Shown one piece after another: positions 11,701-43,700 of a stretch of 64,000 nt of DNA. Under the pieces are notes generated by a model. It did not search any database. It was given only the letters and a program-made list of their open reading frames with translations, and was not told the DNA's origin. The stretch's first letter is position 1; every line of letters begins with the position of its first letter. Position numbers and translations under genes: made by a program. The stretch comes from Scortum barcoo (Eukaryota; Chordata; Actinopteri; Centrarchiformes; Terapontidae), in contig CM041540.1 of the NCBI GenBank assembly GCA_023238725.1, positions 6,467,501 through 6,531,500 of the forward strand, written 5' to 3'.

Positions 11701-12508
11701 AGAACATATTAATTTGTATAAAACAAACAAAACAATACAACTCAAAAACAATATACACTTCCTAAAAGCATCTAAAAAGCTAAAAACATCTTTCAACACA
11801 AAATTAAAAAAAACAATTTAACACAGAATCAAACGTGACCCAACGTCTGCTTTACTCACGGGCTCGTACTGGAGGCCGTTGGACGTGATCATGGTCTCAG
11901 CAAGATCCAGAATATCTGCTCCAACATCTGCGATCACAGGCATAAAACGCATGCAGTCGTGTAATATTAATACCTGTAACACACTACAGTGAGTAATTTT
12001 ATCTGTGTGAGTGACAAAGAAGGTGGGATACTCACGCTGGCATTTCATGGCGACTGTAATGTCGATGTTTATTCTCAGTTTACTGTCAATTATGACAAAG
12101 AAGAGCGAGAATAATATCAGTAATTTCCTGCCATATTCTGTAATGAACTCACACAAGTCAAACAGTTTATAATCGCTAATATTTAACACCCCTGGGAGTA
12201 AGCTCACCTAGAAAAATCCTTGTCAACTTCATATTCATACTTCATCCAAGTGTCTCTGTATACAAAGAACTCTAAGACAGCCAGCAGAGCCATGGCACTG
12301 AAAGCTATCAGGGACACTGTGGAGGAGACAGACGGGGTGTTTACTGTTCTTTCAGAGCAGGTATATCTGCAAAGGACCGACGAGCTCAGAGGGATGGTTC
12401 ACCTGTTCCTCCTGACGCTGAGGTCTCCACGTAACTCTCCGACACTTTGGGGAAGGCGTCCAGCTCCTTCACCAAGCTCAGGGCTTTCCTACGTGAGAGA
12501 CGCCTCAT
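8785..12508 (-). CDS. ergic2: ERGIC2, ER-Golgi intermediate compartment protein 2 (complete)
   Basis: Thirteen coding exons, in order: 12403-12508, 12208-12316, 12036-12082, 11860-11927, 11366-11406, 10881-10982, 10636-10728, 10403-10458, 10074-10172, 9669-9766, 9361-9523, 9021-9100, 8785-8865 (TAG). They sum to 1143 nt, 380 aa (human 377). The protein starts MRRLSRRKALSLVKELDAFP, then a first membrane segment at about residues 37-55 (SLIAFSAMALLAVLEFFVY), a long lumenal part (LRINIDITVAMKCQ, NACRIHGHVYVNKVAGN, YNFSHRIDHLSFGE, HQFSVTERERVINHAAGSHG), and a second membrane segment from about residue 310 (WQFLVRLCGIIGGIFS). ERGIC2 cycles between ER and cis-Golgi with ERGIC1/ERGIC3. The intron after exon 11 has a GC donor. 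Exon 7 has two AG acceptors 4 nt apart, and only the inner one (exon from 10728) keeps frame. A 5' non-coding exon probably ends with GAG|gtgaga near 13123. Confidence 0.96.
9359..9360 (-). other. ergic2: Non-canonical GC splice donor in ergic2
   Basis: On the minus strand exon 11 reads ...ACGACAG followed by gcaagt. The next exon (from 9100) follows '...gtaaag' and begins GCATG. Only a GC donor here gives the expected STTGMLHG junction in frame. The surrounding AG|GCAAGT is the ideal context known for the minor GC-AG class. Confidence 0.85.
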
Positions 12509-13119
12509 CTTCAGGTTCAGGGCCATTCTCCACCTCCTCCACCACAAATAAAACACAAAAATTAGTGTTGCATTCAGGACTCCAGTCTGCAACCTCCAGA
12601 TTTATAATGGTTTTATTAATGATGTAAATATACGATTTACCAAGGGGGAAACAAACACAGTAAATCGGTGGTGAACTTTAGAAGAACCCTAGACAAATAT
12701 GGGGGGGTGTCACTTTTTTTTTTTTTTTTACAGATACTGATAACTTAGTGATACTGATGTTTTACATTTAATGCAAAAGTTAACTCTTAAATACTCATTA
12801 GGTTGTCCATAATATTGCACTGCATTACCAAAACCACCCCCATATATCACACTAATGATTTAGTCCTCACATATTTTTGATTAATTATTATTATAAATGC
12901 ACCTATTTAAAATACTAACATAAAATGAATCTTAAAACACCAAAAAACTGCACAGAAAATTGAAATATAATGCATATAATGTATATAAGTTTTCTATATA
13001 GTCAGTAATGATTATGGAGGAGTATTAACATCATTATTATTAGTATGAAGGGAAGATAATCAATTTACTGACAGTTAAACGTCTCTCTTAATCAAACACC
13101 GTTTATTTATAATTCATCT

Positions 13120-13330
13120 CACCTCTTTTATCATCTAGTCGGCTGTAAATCGTGGTGCACAGTCCCTGGAAGCCACAAGTCACACTGAATGTCTGAATTT
13201 TAGGACACCATGATGCTAAAACACAGAGGGGGCGTGGCCTCGCTTCTTCCCTGTTTGGGTAAATCGTGACGTCAGCGAGTGCGTAGCGTGCGCGCCCCCT
13301 ACAGCGTGAACGCGCAGCGAACAATGACGT
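13120..13330 (-). promoter_or_regulatory. ergic2: ergic2 promoter and probable 5' non-coding exon
   Basis: A CpG-rich patch lies in AT-rich surroundings 5' of the ergic2 start codon. It carries a full palindromic CRE, TGACGTCA, at 13267-13274 and a half CRE (tgacgtt) near 13324. A minus-strand donor consensus GAG|gtgaga near 13123 suggests a spliced untranslated first exon. The start site is inferred, not observed. Confidence 0.6.
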
Positions 13331-13434
13331 TATTCAGACAGGAGGTGGCGCTTTAACACTGACATGTTGCGGCGTTTTGTTTAATCGTCAACCATCAATC
13401 ACACAAGGTGAATCAGACGGCTTGTATAATCAGC

Positions 13435-13567
13435 AGTGGGACGGAGAAGTATCCAAATATTATACTTCAATAAAAGCACTAATACTACACTATAAAACTA
13501 CTATTATAGTACTTATAAGTCAAAGTCCTGCATTCAAAAGATCACTCAAGTAAAAGTATCTAAGTAC
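13435..13567. repeat. Degenerate 'tactcaagtac' teleost interspersed repeat (copy 2)
   Basis: Shows the family words 'agtcctgcattcaaaa' and 'ctcaagtaaaagtatctaag'. Same family as the copies near 2735 and 44713. Confidence 0.6.
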
Positions 13568-15310
13568 AATCAGGAAAATGTGCATCATTTTCAGAATTAG
13601 GTTTATTCCCAAGTAGGTTTTAACATAAAGGGAATTTGTCTTTGCATGTTGGTGCAAAACAGTAAACATAGCACATAGAAAATGACAGAGACAATAAAAT
13701 ATAAAAAAAAAAATCTAAAATAAAGATAAAGACAATATGTACACTATGGCTCTTGTACAGATTAATTCAGGAGTGTGAAAAATATTTGCCAAAAATGTGC
13801 AAAATGTTTGCAGTATTTAAAGTCAGTTGAAGAATAAGGAATATCTGCAATGTGCAAAGATAAAATCTAAAGGTTACGCATTAATGTAACACATTGAGTC
13901 AGATGAGTAGGTGTTAATGTAACATGTAGTGTTGTTTTTAACAACTTTGATACTTTTAAAATTAAATTATCGCAGACTACTTATTTTCTCTCTCTTTACT
14001 GGTTCTGTCGTCCCTTTGCTTCTATTTTTTCATTCGTTACACAGCAGATGCTAAAATGCTCAAATCTGTAGCAATGCTTTCATATCACTAGTGCTTTTGG
14101 ACTATAGTGTAATGGGGTCAGGCATGTTTTGTTTGCAGTTCAGATTGTAAATGATCAGACTGATAACTAAAACTAAAAGCAAACAAGAAGGCTGTTAGCT
14201 TTTGATCTGTATATATTTAACAGCACCTTTGTTCAGATAACTTGCAGCTTACTTTCACTTTCCACATTCTGATATGTGAGTTATTTTTCTTTCTTTTTTT
14301 AAAATATGTTATAGTTTTTATTTATTACACTTTCTCATTTTCAAAGGGCCATTACATTTTTTAGCATTAGTCCATAAACCAATCAAATTAGTGGTAGTAA
14401 AGCATCCATTATGCTTTTCAGGTGGCTTAAACTGGTCTGTTCTCCGGTTAGTGATCACAGGATGTAAGAACTAGATAAGTTGTCCATCCATCAGCAGTGA
14501 CACCAGCCCATCTTGAGAAGCACCCATCTTCACTTACAAGGAATAATTAACTTCCAGGAAGAGTGTTTACAGACCTGTAATGGCTTTGCACACCAGACAT
14601 GAAGTTGTGTCAAGAGAAAAAAACCTGATGCAAAGATGTGATAATGATCTACTACAACCGAGCGGTGCAGACTGCTATTATCACACTGAGGACAAAGGGA
14701 GGTGTTTAAGACTTGCTGCGGGCTGAACATGCACCACAGAAACAAGAAAAAAGAAACCAACATTCAGCCTGAGATGTGCAGATGAGCTGGGTGAATCACA
14801 TGTGTCTCCTGTGCAGCGGGTGCTCATGAGTCTCTGCATGCAGCAGGCCTGCTTGCCTATGCAGAGTGGCGCAGATGGGCGTGTGGGGGGATGGGTGCTG
14901 TCAGCTCACAGATCAAGCTGTGGGTCGGTGGTCCCATTGCTATTCACCACACAAGCACGTAGGGCATGTCAGACACGCTCCATGGAGACATACCAAGGGT
15001 GAATATTGTGTTTTGGTTTTCATGCTGTTGTGCAGTGTCTGCTGAAGGTTCAGAGGAGCTCTTTGCCAAAGAGAGGTGTGAGAACTGAAAGAAGATAAAC
15101 TCTGCAACTGTGCAAATATTCTGCTGATAGAGCAGCTTTGAATTGTGTGACACAATTATGCTTTTCCCCCTCTTTATGTAGTGTGACCTGCATTTATAGG
15201 TTACTGAGAAGTCAGTGCTGATGGTGCACATTGGAAAGTAGGTAATTAATGCCAGTGTCAATCACCTAAGACACACTAACATTAAGATAATAATGCTGTA
15301 TATGGGTTGT
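13568..15310. other. Intergenic spacer between ergic2 and kdm7a
   Basis: AT-rich sequence with poly-A and poly-T tracts. I see no exon, RNA gene or named repeat. The open frames at 14530-15261 have no splice context or family resemblance. Confidence 0.5.
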
Positions 15311-15422
15311 GAGGCTCCATTTTCCTTTATTTAATGGAAGAAAATATAAAAAATAATAATAATGAAATGGAAAAGGTTTGTGTCAAGTGTTGGTGCACCC
15401 ACACACATAGGCAGATGGAAAT
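15311..15422. repeat. Direct repeat upstream of kdm7a, copy A
   Basis: This ~110-bp block shares the order of words 'cctttattta', 'aaaatataaaaa', 'gtttgtgtc', 'tgttggtgcac' and 'gcagatggaaatg' with 15931-16054. Copy A has a short, imperfect CA tract. Confidence 0.7.
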
Positions 15423-15489
15423 GAAGAATTTGGAAATATATTTAAATACTCCTCTAAATTGACAAAATGCTAATATAATATATAACATG

Positions 15490-15905
15490 GTACATATGAA
15501 TACGAATACGAACAACTTTATTGATCCTGAAAGAAATTGTAATAATAAAAATAGTCTAAACAATAAAAATAAGAGAATAAGAAATACAAATACAACTATA
15601 AAGTGTCTTAAGTAACAAGATAAGATAAGGAGTGCACAGGAGTTGCTGTATAAGAGAATGAGCCACATCTGAGACATCTGTATTGATGATAAACTATTTC
15701 CAACAGAAAAGATACTGCACATAAAGAATATGTATATGTATATGTAAGACTATTGTATGAATATACTATCACCTATAAAACTATGCCAGTGTACATATTT
15801 ATTTACACATAAATAGAATAGAAAAATATTGCACATGTTATGGTTATGAACAGATATATACAGATATATTGCAATTCTTATTTACAGTAAGTTTTCCTGT
15901 GGCTA
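15490..15905. repeat. AT-rich interspersed repeat between the two direct repeats
   Basis: Contains 'caactttattgatcctgaaa' followed by poly-A-rich sequence and 'ttgcac' words, which look like the tail of a common teleost retroelement-derived repeat. Class unknown. Confidence 0.4.
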
Positions 15906-15930
15906 ATAATGTACTCACTAATGCGTTTTA

Positions 15931-16054
15931 GGGTCTTCATTTACCTTTATTTAGTGTAAAAAAAAATGAAATAATAACAATAAAATATAAAAAGTTTGTG
16001 TCGATTGTTGGTGCACACACACACACACACACACACACACAAGCAGATGGAAAT
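15931..16054. repeat. Direct repeat upstream of kdm7a, copy B, with expanded CA microsatellite
   Basis: Second copy of the 15311-15422 block. The CA tract (about 16014-16041) is a pure dinucleotide run, longer than in copy A, and lies about 30 bp upstream of the CRE in the kdm7a promoter. Confidence 0.7.
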
Positions 16055-16247
16055 GCATAAATCGGACCGTGACGTCAGAGGCGGGGGTTGCCTGGCTCTC
16101 GTGTTCACTCGGGTGTTTCCGCTCTCGCCCGTGTACCGCGTTCGTGTATTTCCGTGCTGACTCGGCTCTCCGCTCGGGAGTTTCCGGGCGGCCGGTCGTA
16201 ATCTCCGCCCCGCTTCATTCCTGCGTTGTTTGGGGGACAGTAGGAAG
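16055..16247 (+). promoter_or_regulatory. kdm7a: kdm7a promoter and 5'UTR (CpG-rich)
   Basis: CpG density rises sharply from about 16065. A full CRE (TGACGTCA) lies at 16070-16077. The start codon is embedded in a YY1-type word, AAGATGGCGGC (16245-16255), where the ATG (16248) is the initiator. No TATA box is seen, consistent with a housekeeping-type promoter. The exact start site is not visible. Confidence 0.65.
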
Positions 16248-36845
<20,598 letters not shown>

Positions 36846-39492
36846 CACTCCAAATCTTCAAAAGCAAAACGATAAGTGGGGCCGTATTCTTGAAGAGAGT
36901 GTGAGAGAGAAAAAGACTGAAACTCTTTTGTATTTGTTACCAGACACTTTTTTTGTGCTGTAGAAATGGAAAGGAAAAAAAAAAAGGAAGACACTGCCCG
37001 GAGACAAAAGAATCTTGACACGTTTAAAACAAAAAAACAAAAAAGGAAGAAAAAAAAAAGAAACTCACTGTGCATGCTTAGGAGACAGGGTATTGGATTT
37101 GAAATAAGCAAGTGCACGTCTTCACTACAAGCACACTCAGAACACAAAAAAATAAAATAAAAAAAGAAGGAGCTCCAGGAAGTGGAGGGAGAGCTCGTTG
37201 TGAATTTTTTTCTGCTGCAGGGAATCGTGGACTTGAAGCTCCTGCGGGCATTCGAATGGACGAAGGAGATGCTACCAAACAAACAAACAAACAAAAAAAT
37301 AATGCTCGTTTCACGCCAGGCGGCAGAAAAAATTTCTACTGCTTCTGATGCCAACACCCCCCACCACCACCACCACCTCCTCCTCTTTTCTTCACCTCAA
37401 CAACCTTCACCTGCTTCACGGCGACAAACTGAACAGGACGGAGGAGCAGATGCATCTCTAGTGGAGGCTTTTTTTACTTTTTTTTTTTTTTTTATCCTCT
37501 GATCCTGAAAGGGGGGGCGCAGGGAGAAACAAGGTGCTAAGGAGGAGAACTGAAATTTCAAAAATGGTGCTTATTGTTTTGTACTTTTTTCTTCACTCAT
37601 GCCCCCCTCCCCGACCCTCACCTCCCTTTGTGAATCCCCACCCCCCAAAAAACCACCACCTTTTGTCTCAATCACACCAGCAATAATGACTTTGAGGAGA
37701 AGAGCGAGCGAGAAGCAGCACTTTGGTGCTTCCCCCCCCCTCCCGATCCTCCTGTTCGTAGAAATTGTGCATCACAGACTTGCACAATTAAGTGCGAAAC
37801 ACACTCAAATCTGCACTATGTCGATAATTAGGAGGAGGTTAATTATGAGGGTTGAGGGGGGGTCTGTTTCTGAAAAACAAAAAAAAAAGGGCAGGTTGCT
37901 GCTCAAAGTGCTGCCTCTCTGAATTAGTTTAAAATAGGAATTACGAGTCATTCGCTCGGTTTAAAACACCGAAAGCGACTGGCATGAAATCCTGCTTAAT
38001 TTATTTCTCGTTTTATCTGTGATGTTTTTTGCGTTATTTTTATGAATTCTGAATGATGTATTTATTAATTGAAAGAGATAATGATTTTATTATATTTTGA
38101 CCCTAAAACCTCGTCTGTTCTGAGGGGTGTTTCCTTTGTTTTTTTTTTGTTTGTTTTTTTTATCTTTAACACACAACTTTTTTGTAAATGTGGATGTTTT
38201 TAGAGTTCATGTGATCATCATCTGTTGAGTAGCAGTTTACCTACAAATCTTTAATTACCTTCTATTCTGCCCCCCCACCCCATCCTCCTAAACAGCTGAA
38301 CAGATCCTGTGTTGATTCTTGTCTGTTCTGGTTTCCTCGTCTCCCTGTAGCCAGAGGTGTTGGGCTATGTGCGAATAGAAAGAAACTAGGTTAGCTTGAG
38401 AAATGTCAACTTCCACATCTACACCTGAGCTTCTTTTTTCAACCAGTGCCACTTATCATTTAGCAAAAAAACAAACAAAACAAGTATTCTGAGCCACTGT
38501 GGTCGATCCAAAGTAGTCAATGCATTCAGAAGTGAACGTTTGAGGAACTTCAACGGAATGAGTGAGGTTTTTTTCCCCCTTTATTTTCTAGATTTAAAAA
38601 AACCATATCAGTGCTGATGTTTTTTTTTGTTTTTTTTTTGTTCGGGGTGCGCAGTTCTTCACTCTCAGGGAATGATGCCATGGACATAACCTTCGATTAA
38701 CCACCAGCCAAGTCATGGATGCAGACAGGACGCTCTCGGCACTCACTCAAGACTTCCTAAGATTCACCTCGTGCTTTGGAGTCGCTGAGTTTTGTTTTTC
38801 ATCGCTTAAAAAAAAAAATCATTTAATGGTTGTGGTTCCCAAGTTTGTGCTTTAACCAGTCAGTAATTGTACTTTTTTTTTTTAGGGCAAATTTTTTACA
38901 GCTTCTATTTGGTATTGGCCCCCCTCCACACACACACACACACAGCTTCCTAACGACACCCAGCTCAGTGTTACGCAGAAAACACCCTTTGGTTAACTCT
39001 TGCCAAGTAGCTTTAAGACCACTCCTCGAAAGCTTTGCTCAGGTTGACTAGTTGCACGTGATCTGCGAGTGTGATCAATCATTCAGCCCCGACGATGTTT
39101 CACATAATCCCAACACAAAGAACCAATTTACAAAATGAGTGTTAATCACATTGCCAGACTGATTTCCTCCTTTTTGTTTCTTACACTACACTTTAACCTT
39201 TGAACTCTTTGCATGTCAAGTCCAAACTCAGAGCTGGCCCGCAGGCAGGGTTTGTTTTAAGCTTTCTCATTCTTCTTCAACAGGATCTGTCCCTTTTTTT
39301 TTTTTTTTTGTATGCAGCTCTCTTGGCATTTGTGTTACGTGCGTTGGCTCTTGAAATGTTTTTTTCCCAGATTTGAATGGCTTTTGATTTAAAATATACA
39401 AACACTGGCTAACTGTGACACTGTTAATGCGTTGCATTTTGTTTCTGCATTTCAAAAATTGCGTGTAAATAAAACTAATTAAATAATGCACG
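36846..39492 (+). other. kdm7a: kdm7a 3'UTR (about 2.6 kb)
   Basis: Long non-coding tail with many homopolymer tracts (for example T runs near 37480, 38870 and 39293) and AT-rich elements. A polyadenylation hexamer AATAAA lies at 39468-39473 (gtgtaAATAAAac), so the transcript probably ends near 39490. The 212-residue minus-strand frame here is antisense to this UTR and not credible. Confidence 0.6.
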
Positions 39493-39594
39493 TCTTTTTG
39501 TTGAGCTTAATCTAACAGCTAACTAATGTGATCAATAATAAGCTTTTTGTTTTATAAATATTATAATGAAGACTCACATTAAGAGATGACAGTT

Positions 39595-40768
39595 TTACAT
39601 ATTTAAAGAATTTTATTAGTCTATGTACATTGACTTTCAGAATATCCTGAAGACTTCCACAGCAGTCTGACTCCCTCGTGGTGATCTACAAACATAAAAA
39701 CGTAGATATGATAATGTTAATGCACAAAAACTTAACCTGACAACTGAGTGTCTGTTGATTATCAGGCACACTTGATGAACATGACCACCTTCATGAAGCG
39801 GATTTACTGCAAGACTGTTGTATGAGACTACTTCACTTTTAGCTTTAAGTGTACTTAATAAACTAGCAACTGAGTGTTTGTTTCTTGTGATCAGAGCGAT
39901 AAAACAAGTGAGTATTGGGTCTAATTTGAACACACTACATACACGCATATATTCAGACTTCATTTAGACAAGAGGCAAATAAGACAGCATGCTGGTAAAA
40001 AATGTGTAATAAAATAAAGTGTTGTTCTAACTCAGTACTTATTAGCTGATTCATGAACTATTAGAAACTCCTGCACACAACAACTATCAAAACCTGCCAA
40101 AAAGTGCAGTTTAAGACTCATGTCGGCTTCACATGTTAAAAAGCTTTTGATACAATCTGGAGAGTAAATGCATAAGAACTTGTGATGTAAAGAAAACAGC
40201 AGCAGGAGAAACTGCTGTGGTTTTTGAGGAGAGACATTTGACGCGGCGCAGTACGAGAAACATAGCTGTAATAATTAATCATAATTAAATCATGCTGCAA
40301 TTAATCACTGGGGAAAGGCTCCATCGTCAAGGTTACCAACACCTGTGACAAGTCAAAGCATCTGCTGTGAAAAAGGACATTTTGTGCAATAAAAGCTCCA
40401 CTGAAGTTGGTCCATTATAAAACTGTTAATGTTTTAGCGAAATTAAGTTTTTTATAAATATTTCCTCCTCCGTCACATCAATAAGATTTCAGAATTCTTC
40501 ATAATCTGGAAAGACGTCTCATTAATGTGCTGTTCCTCAATTTGTGACATAAATGAGAGTGGAAAAATGCATCTTGAGTTCTCTCATCTACTCAGCTAAA
40601 ACAATGCAGACCTGTTTATGATATTAAAGATGTAAACAAACCTTTAACAGCAACAGGAAATTTAGCTGTACTTTACTTAAGACTGTTGTGCAAGTGAAAA
40701 TTGTCGTCCTGATCGGTAAGTGAACCAGTGTTCATTTGAATTAAAATCGGACTGAAGAAATCACCTTA
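39595..40768 (-). other. ndufb2: Probable ndufb2 3'UTR
   Basis: No minus-strand AATAAA was found close to the ndufb2 stop. The first good one is at 39612-39617. Just before it a minus-strand 'tttgtag' acceptor-like site (exon from about 39685) could make this a separately spliced terminal exon. If the signal is used, ndufb2 and kdm7a end about 100 bp apart, tail to tail. Confidence 0.35.
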
Positions 40769-43700
40769 TTATTCTTCGTCATCTGGCGGGATCCCGAGCT
40801 CCTCATCTGTCCATTCAGAAGCATCAGGCCAGGGGAAGTGACCCTGCAGAAGAGAAAACAACCTTCATTTTACATTTCACATCCTAAATGAATAGACTGT
40901 GTTCCTGTCTGGTTTGTACAACACAGCATACTGTAGACGAACACAACTAGTAAAACTGAACACATTACAAACAGCCTTTTGTTTTTGTAGCTACCACGAG
41001 TGGCTTGCGGTCTGCACCACAAAACCAGATTAGCGTGTTAGCAGCTATCAGCCTGACTACTGCCCAAACTTTCACTCCTACAGCATCCTGACAGGGACAA
41101 AAGTGCTGACTTTCCAATAATGTGAGAGGTAATGAAGAGATATAGAGCAGATATTTTTACAAATCAAAAACACACTAAAAGCATCATTTTAATTATTTAA
41201 TTCCTGACAATATCTAAACATTTCCACTTTTATTTATCTTTTAATAGATAATACGAAGTTCAGCCACAGTTGTCTTTTATGAAAGAAATAATCCACAGAC
41301 TGTTAAATAATCCACACCATTAAAAAATTTAGGACTTCAGACAGAAACCTCAGACATGAACTATTTTTTTTTATCTCTCTCCTCTGACATTACTGTTAAC
41401 TTTTTTATGTTCATCACACATTCATAGGCTTACTTTTAATATTTTGAAATTATTTTTACTGTTTCTAAGGCTTGATTTTCAATTGTAGTTATGTGAATAT
41501 ATTGTATGCATTTTGCCTTGTTGAATATCAGCGTTTGCTGTCATAAGCAAATTTACTTATTTAATTACTCTTTCAGAATCAGAATCAGCTTTAGGTTTTT
41601 CATTGCTTTCGGTGTTCATGCACAGAGAAAGTCATACATACAGCTAAAAGCAAGCCTGAAAAGTTAAACATTTAACTACCATGTACAGATGCATACATGC
41701 AGAAGAGAGAAATGTTACAGGAGAAACCTGAGTAAATGAGTGGAGAAACATAATGAATGCAGATGCTTCCACACAGGTGCACTGAGTGGTGCAACTGATT
41801 AGTTAATTAACATCCATCATTCTCTGCGGCGTTTGCAAAAACGCTGAGCAGTCGCAGTTGATTCTGATTTTTTTATTAAGATAGCAAGAGGAAAAGATCT
41901 CAGTGACTTTGAAAGAGGGTTTGTTGATGGGGCTCTGGCAGCTTCAGTCACAACGAGCTCAACTGGCTCGTATGTTAAAAAGGAACAGTGGCTAAAGTGA
42001 CATCTGCTTTAGATCTGACAGAAAGATATCAGTTATTGGTGTCCGAAATTGCGGTCAACAACAGTGTGAAATTAGTGCAGTAAGCAAATAAAAACAGAAG
42101 GGCAACTCTGCCTCAGGTGACTCATAATGTGAATGCAGGACGTGATCAGACCGTCAGCGGGAACAGTCTGTCAACAGTCACATAAAGAGGGATATTATAG
42201 TGAGGTTGCAGCGCATAAACCCCTCATGACAAAGATGTATGAACATTTGAGAGGTCAGTGGTGCAAAAACCCACCCGGCTGGTCTACAGGGATGTGTAAA
42301 AAAAAGTGATCTGGTCGGATGAATCACCATGTTCTCCACAAGTGGGAAATTACATGAGTGGTCTGAATGATTGACCCCTGCAGTGAGGGGATCCGTGGCT
42401 CTGTTATGCTGGCATAGTTTGGGTCAACCTAAGAGGTAAGGTTTACTGCAAATCACTACAAAGTTGTTCTGAGCGATCACTTTTATCCTATGATGAAATA
42501 TTTCTATTCTGATGGGAGGGATGAAAATGCCCATATAAAGCATAAGACATATGGTAGATAGGATGAAGATGATATCAATCATATGCTTTAGCCTTCACGG
42601 TCACCACATCTCAACCCAACCGAACACCTATAGGAGATTTTGGAGCGTTAAACAACGCGTTAGTTGCTTTCAAGGAGATTTTGGAGCAGCGCGTTTTTTA
42701 GTTGCTCGTCTCACAAATTGCGTTGGGTGTGAGATCACATAGAAGTGGACAGGCAATAATCACTGTCTATTTATTCACCTGTGCCCATGCATGGCGGTGA
42801 CAGAGAGGAGGATGAGCAGGGTTCCCACATTTTCTGTTAAAATTACACACTTTCTGCACCCATTAACAACATTTGGCGTATTCAGTTCTTGCTTTGTATT
42901 TCCTTAAGAAGGACAATAGATCTGGATCATTCATATGACGCATCACACAGGTGTTGACTGTTTTTCTGTCTCAGCAGCTTGTGACTTACATGTGGCATAA
43001 AACCAAAATAATAGGCTAAAATATGCTATGACTAGTCGCAGATTTTGACATTACTTTTCATCAATAATCCTCTAGGGGTGGCCCCTATTAAAGTACACAC
43101 AGTTATTCAACGTAATGTGAATGTCTGTTATTGTTGATGAGAATTTACACTTACCAACGCTTTCTACTGCCATGTTCTTACAACCTTTTTTTTTTTTTTA
43201 GATCAGATAAACTTCATCAGGCATCAAGTACTTTTCCTCTTCTCTCTCCTCTGACATTACTGTTAACTTAATATGTGCATCACATACTTACAGCCTTACT
43301 TTTAATATGTAGATATTATTTATAGTGTTGCTACAGCTTAATTTTCAATTTTGTGAATGTGAATATACTGTATGCCTTTCACCATGCTGAATATCACTCT
43401 TTGCTGTCATTATAGGCACATTTTTCTGCAGATAAATCGCATTGTAATTTAATTTTACATGAACTACTTTGTTCATTTTTAGGATAATGTTGCTTATAAT
43501 TTACTTTAATCAATAACTTTTTCAGAATCATCTTTATTGGAGGATGTGGACTCTTTTCTACTTTTTTCATTGCTCTCACTGTAAACGCAGAGAGAGAGAC
43601 ATACATAGAGCTAAAAACAAGCTCAAGAAGGGAAATAATGCTGGGAAATAATTCTCTAGGAGTGACCCCTATTGATGTACATACAGTTATTCAATTTAAT

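Noticed and set aside
12220..12627. 135-residue plus-strand open frame
   Set aside because: Exact antisense of ergic2 exons 1 and 2, which have clear homology and splice sites on the minus strand.
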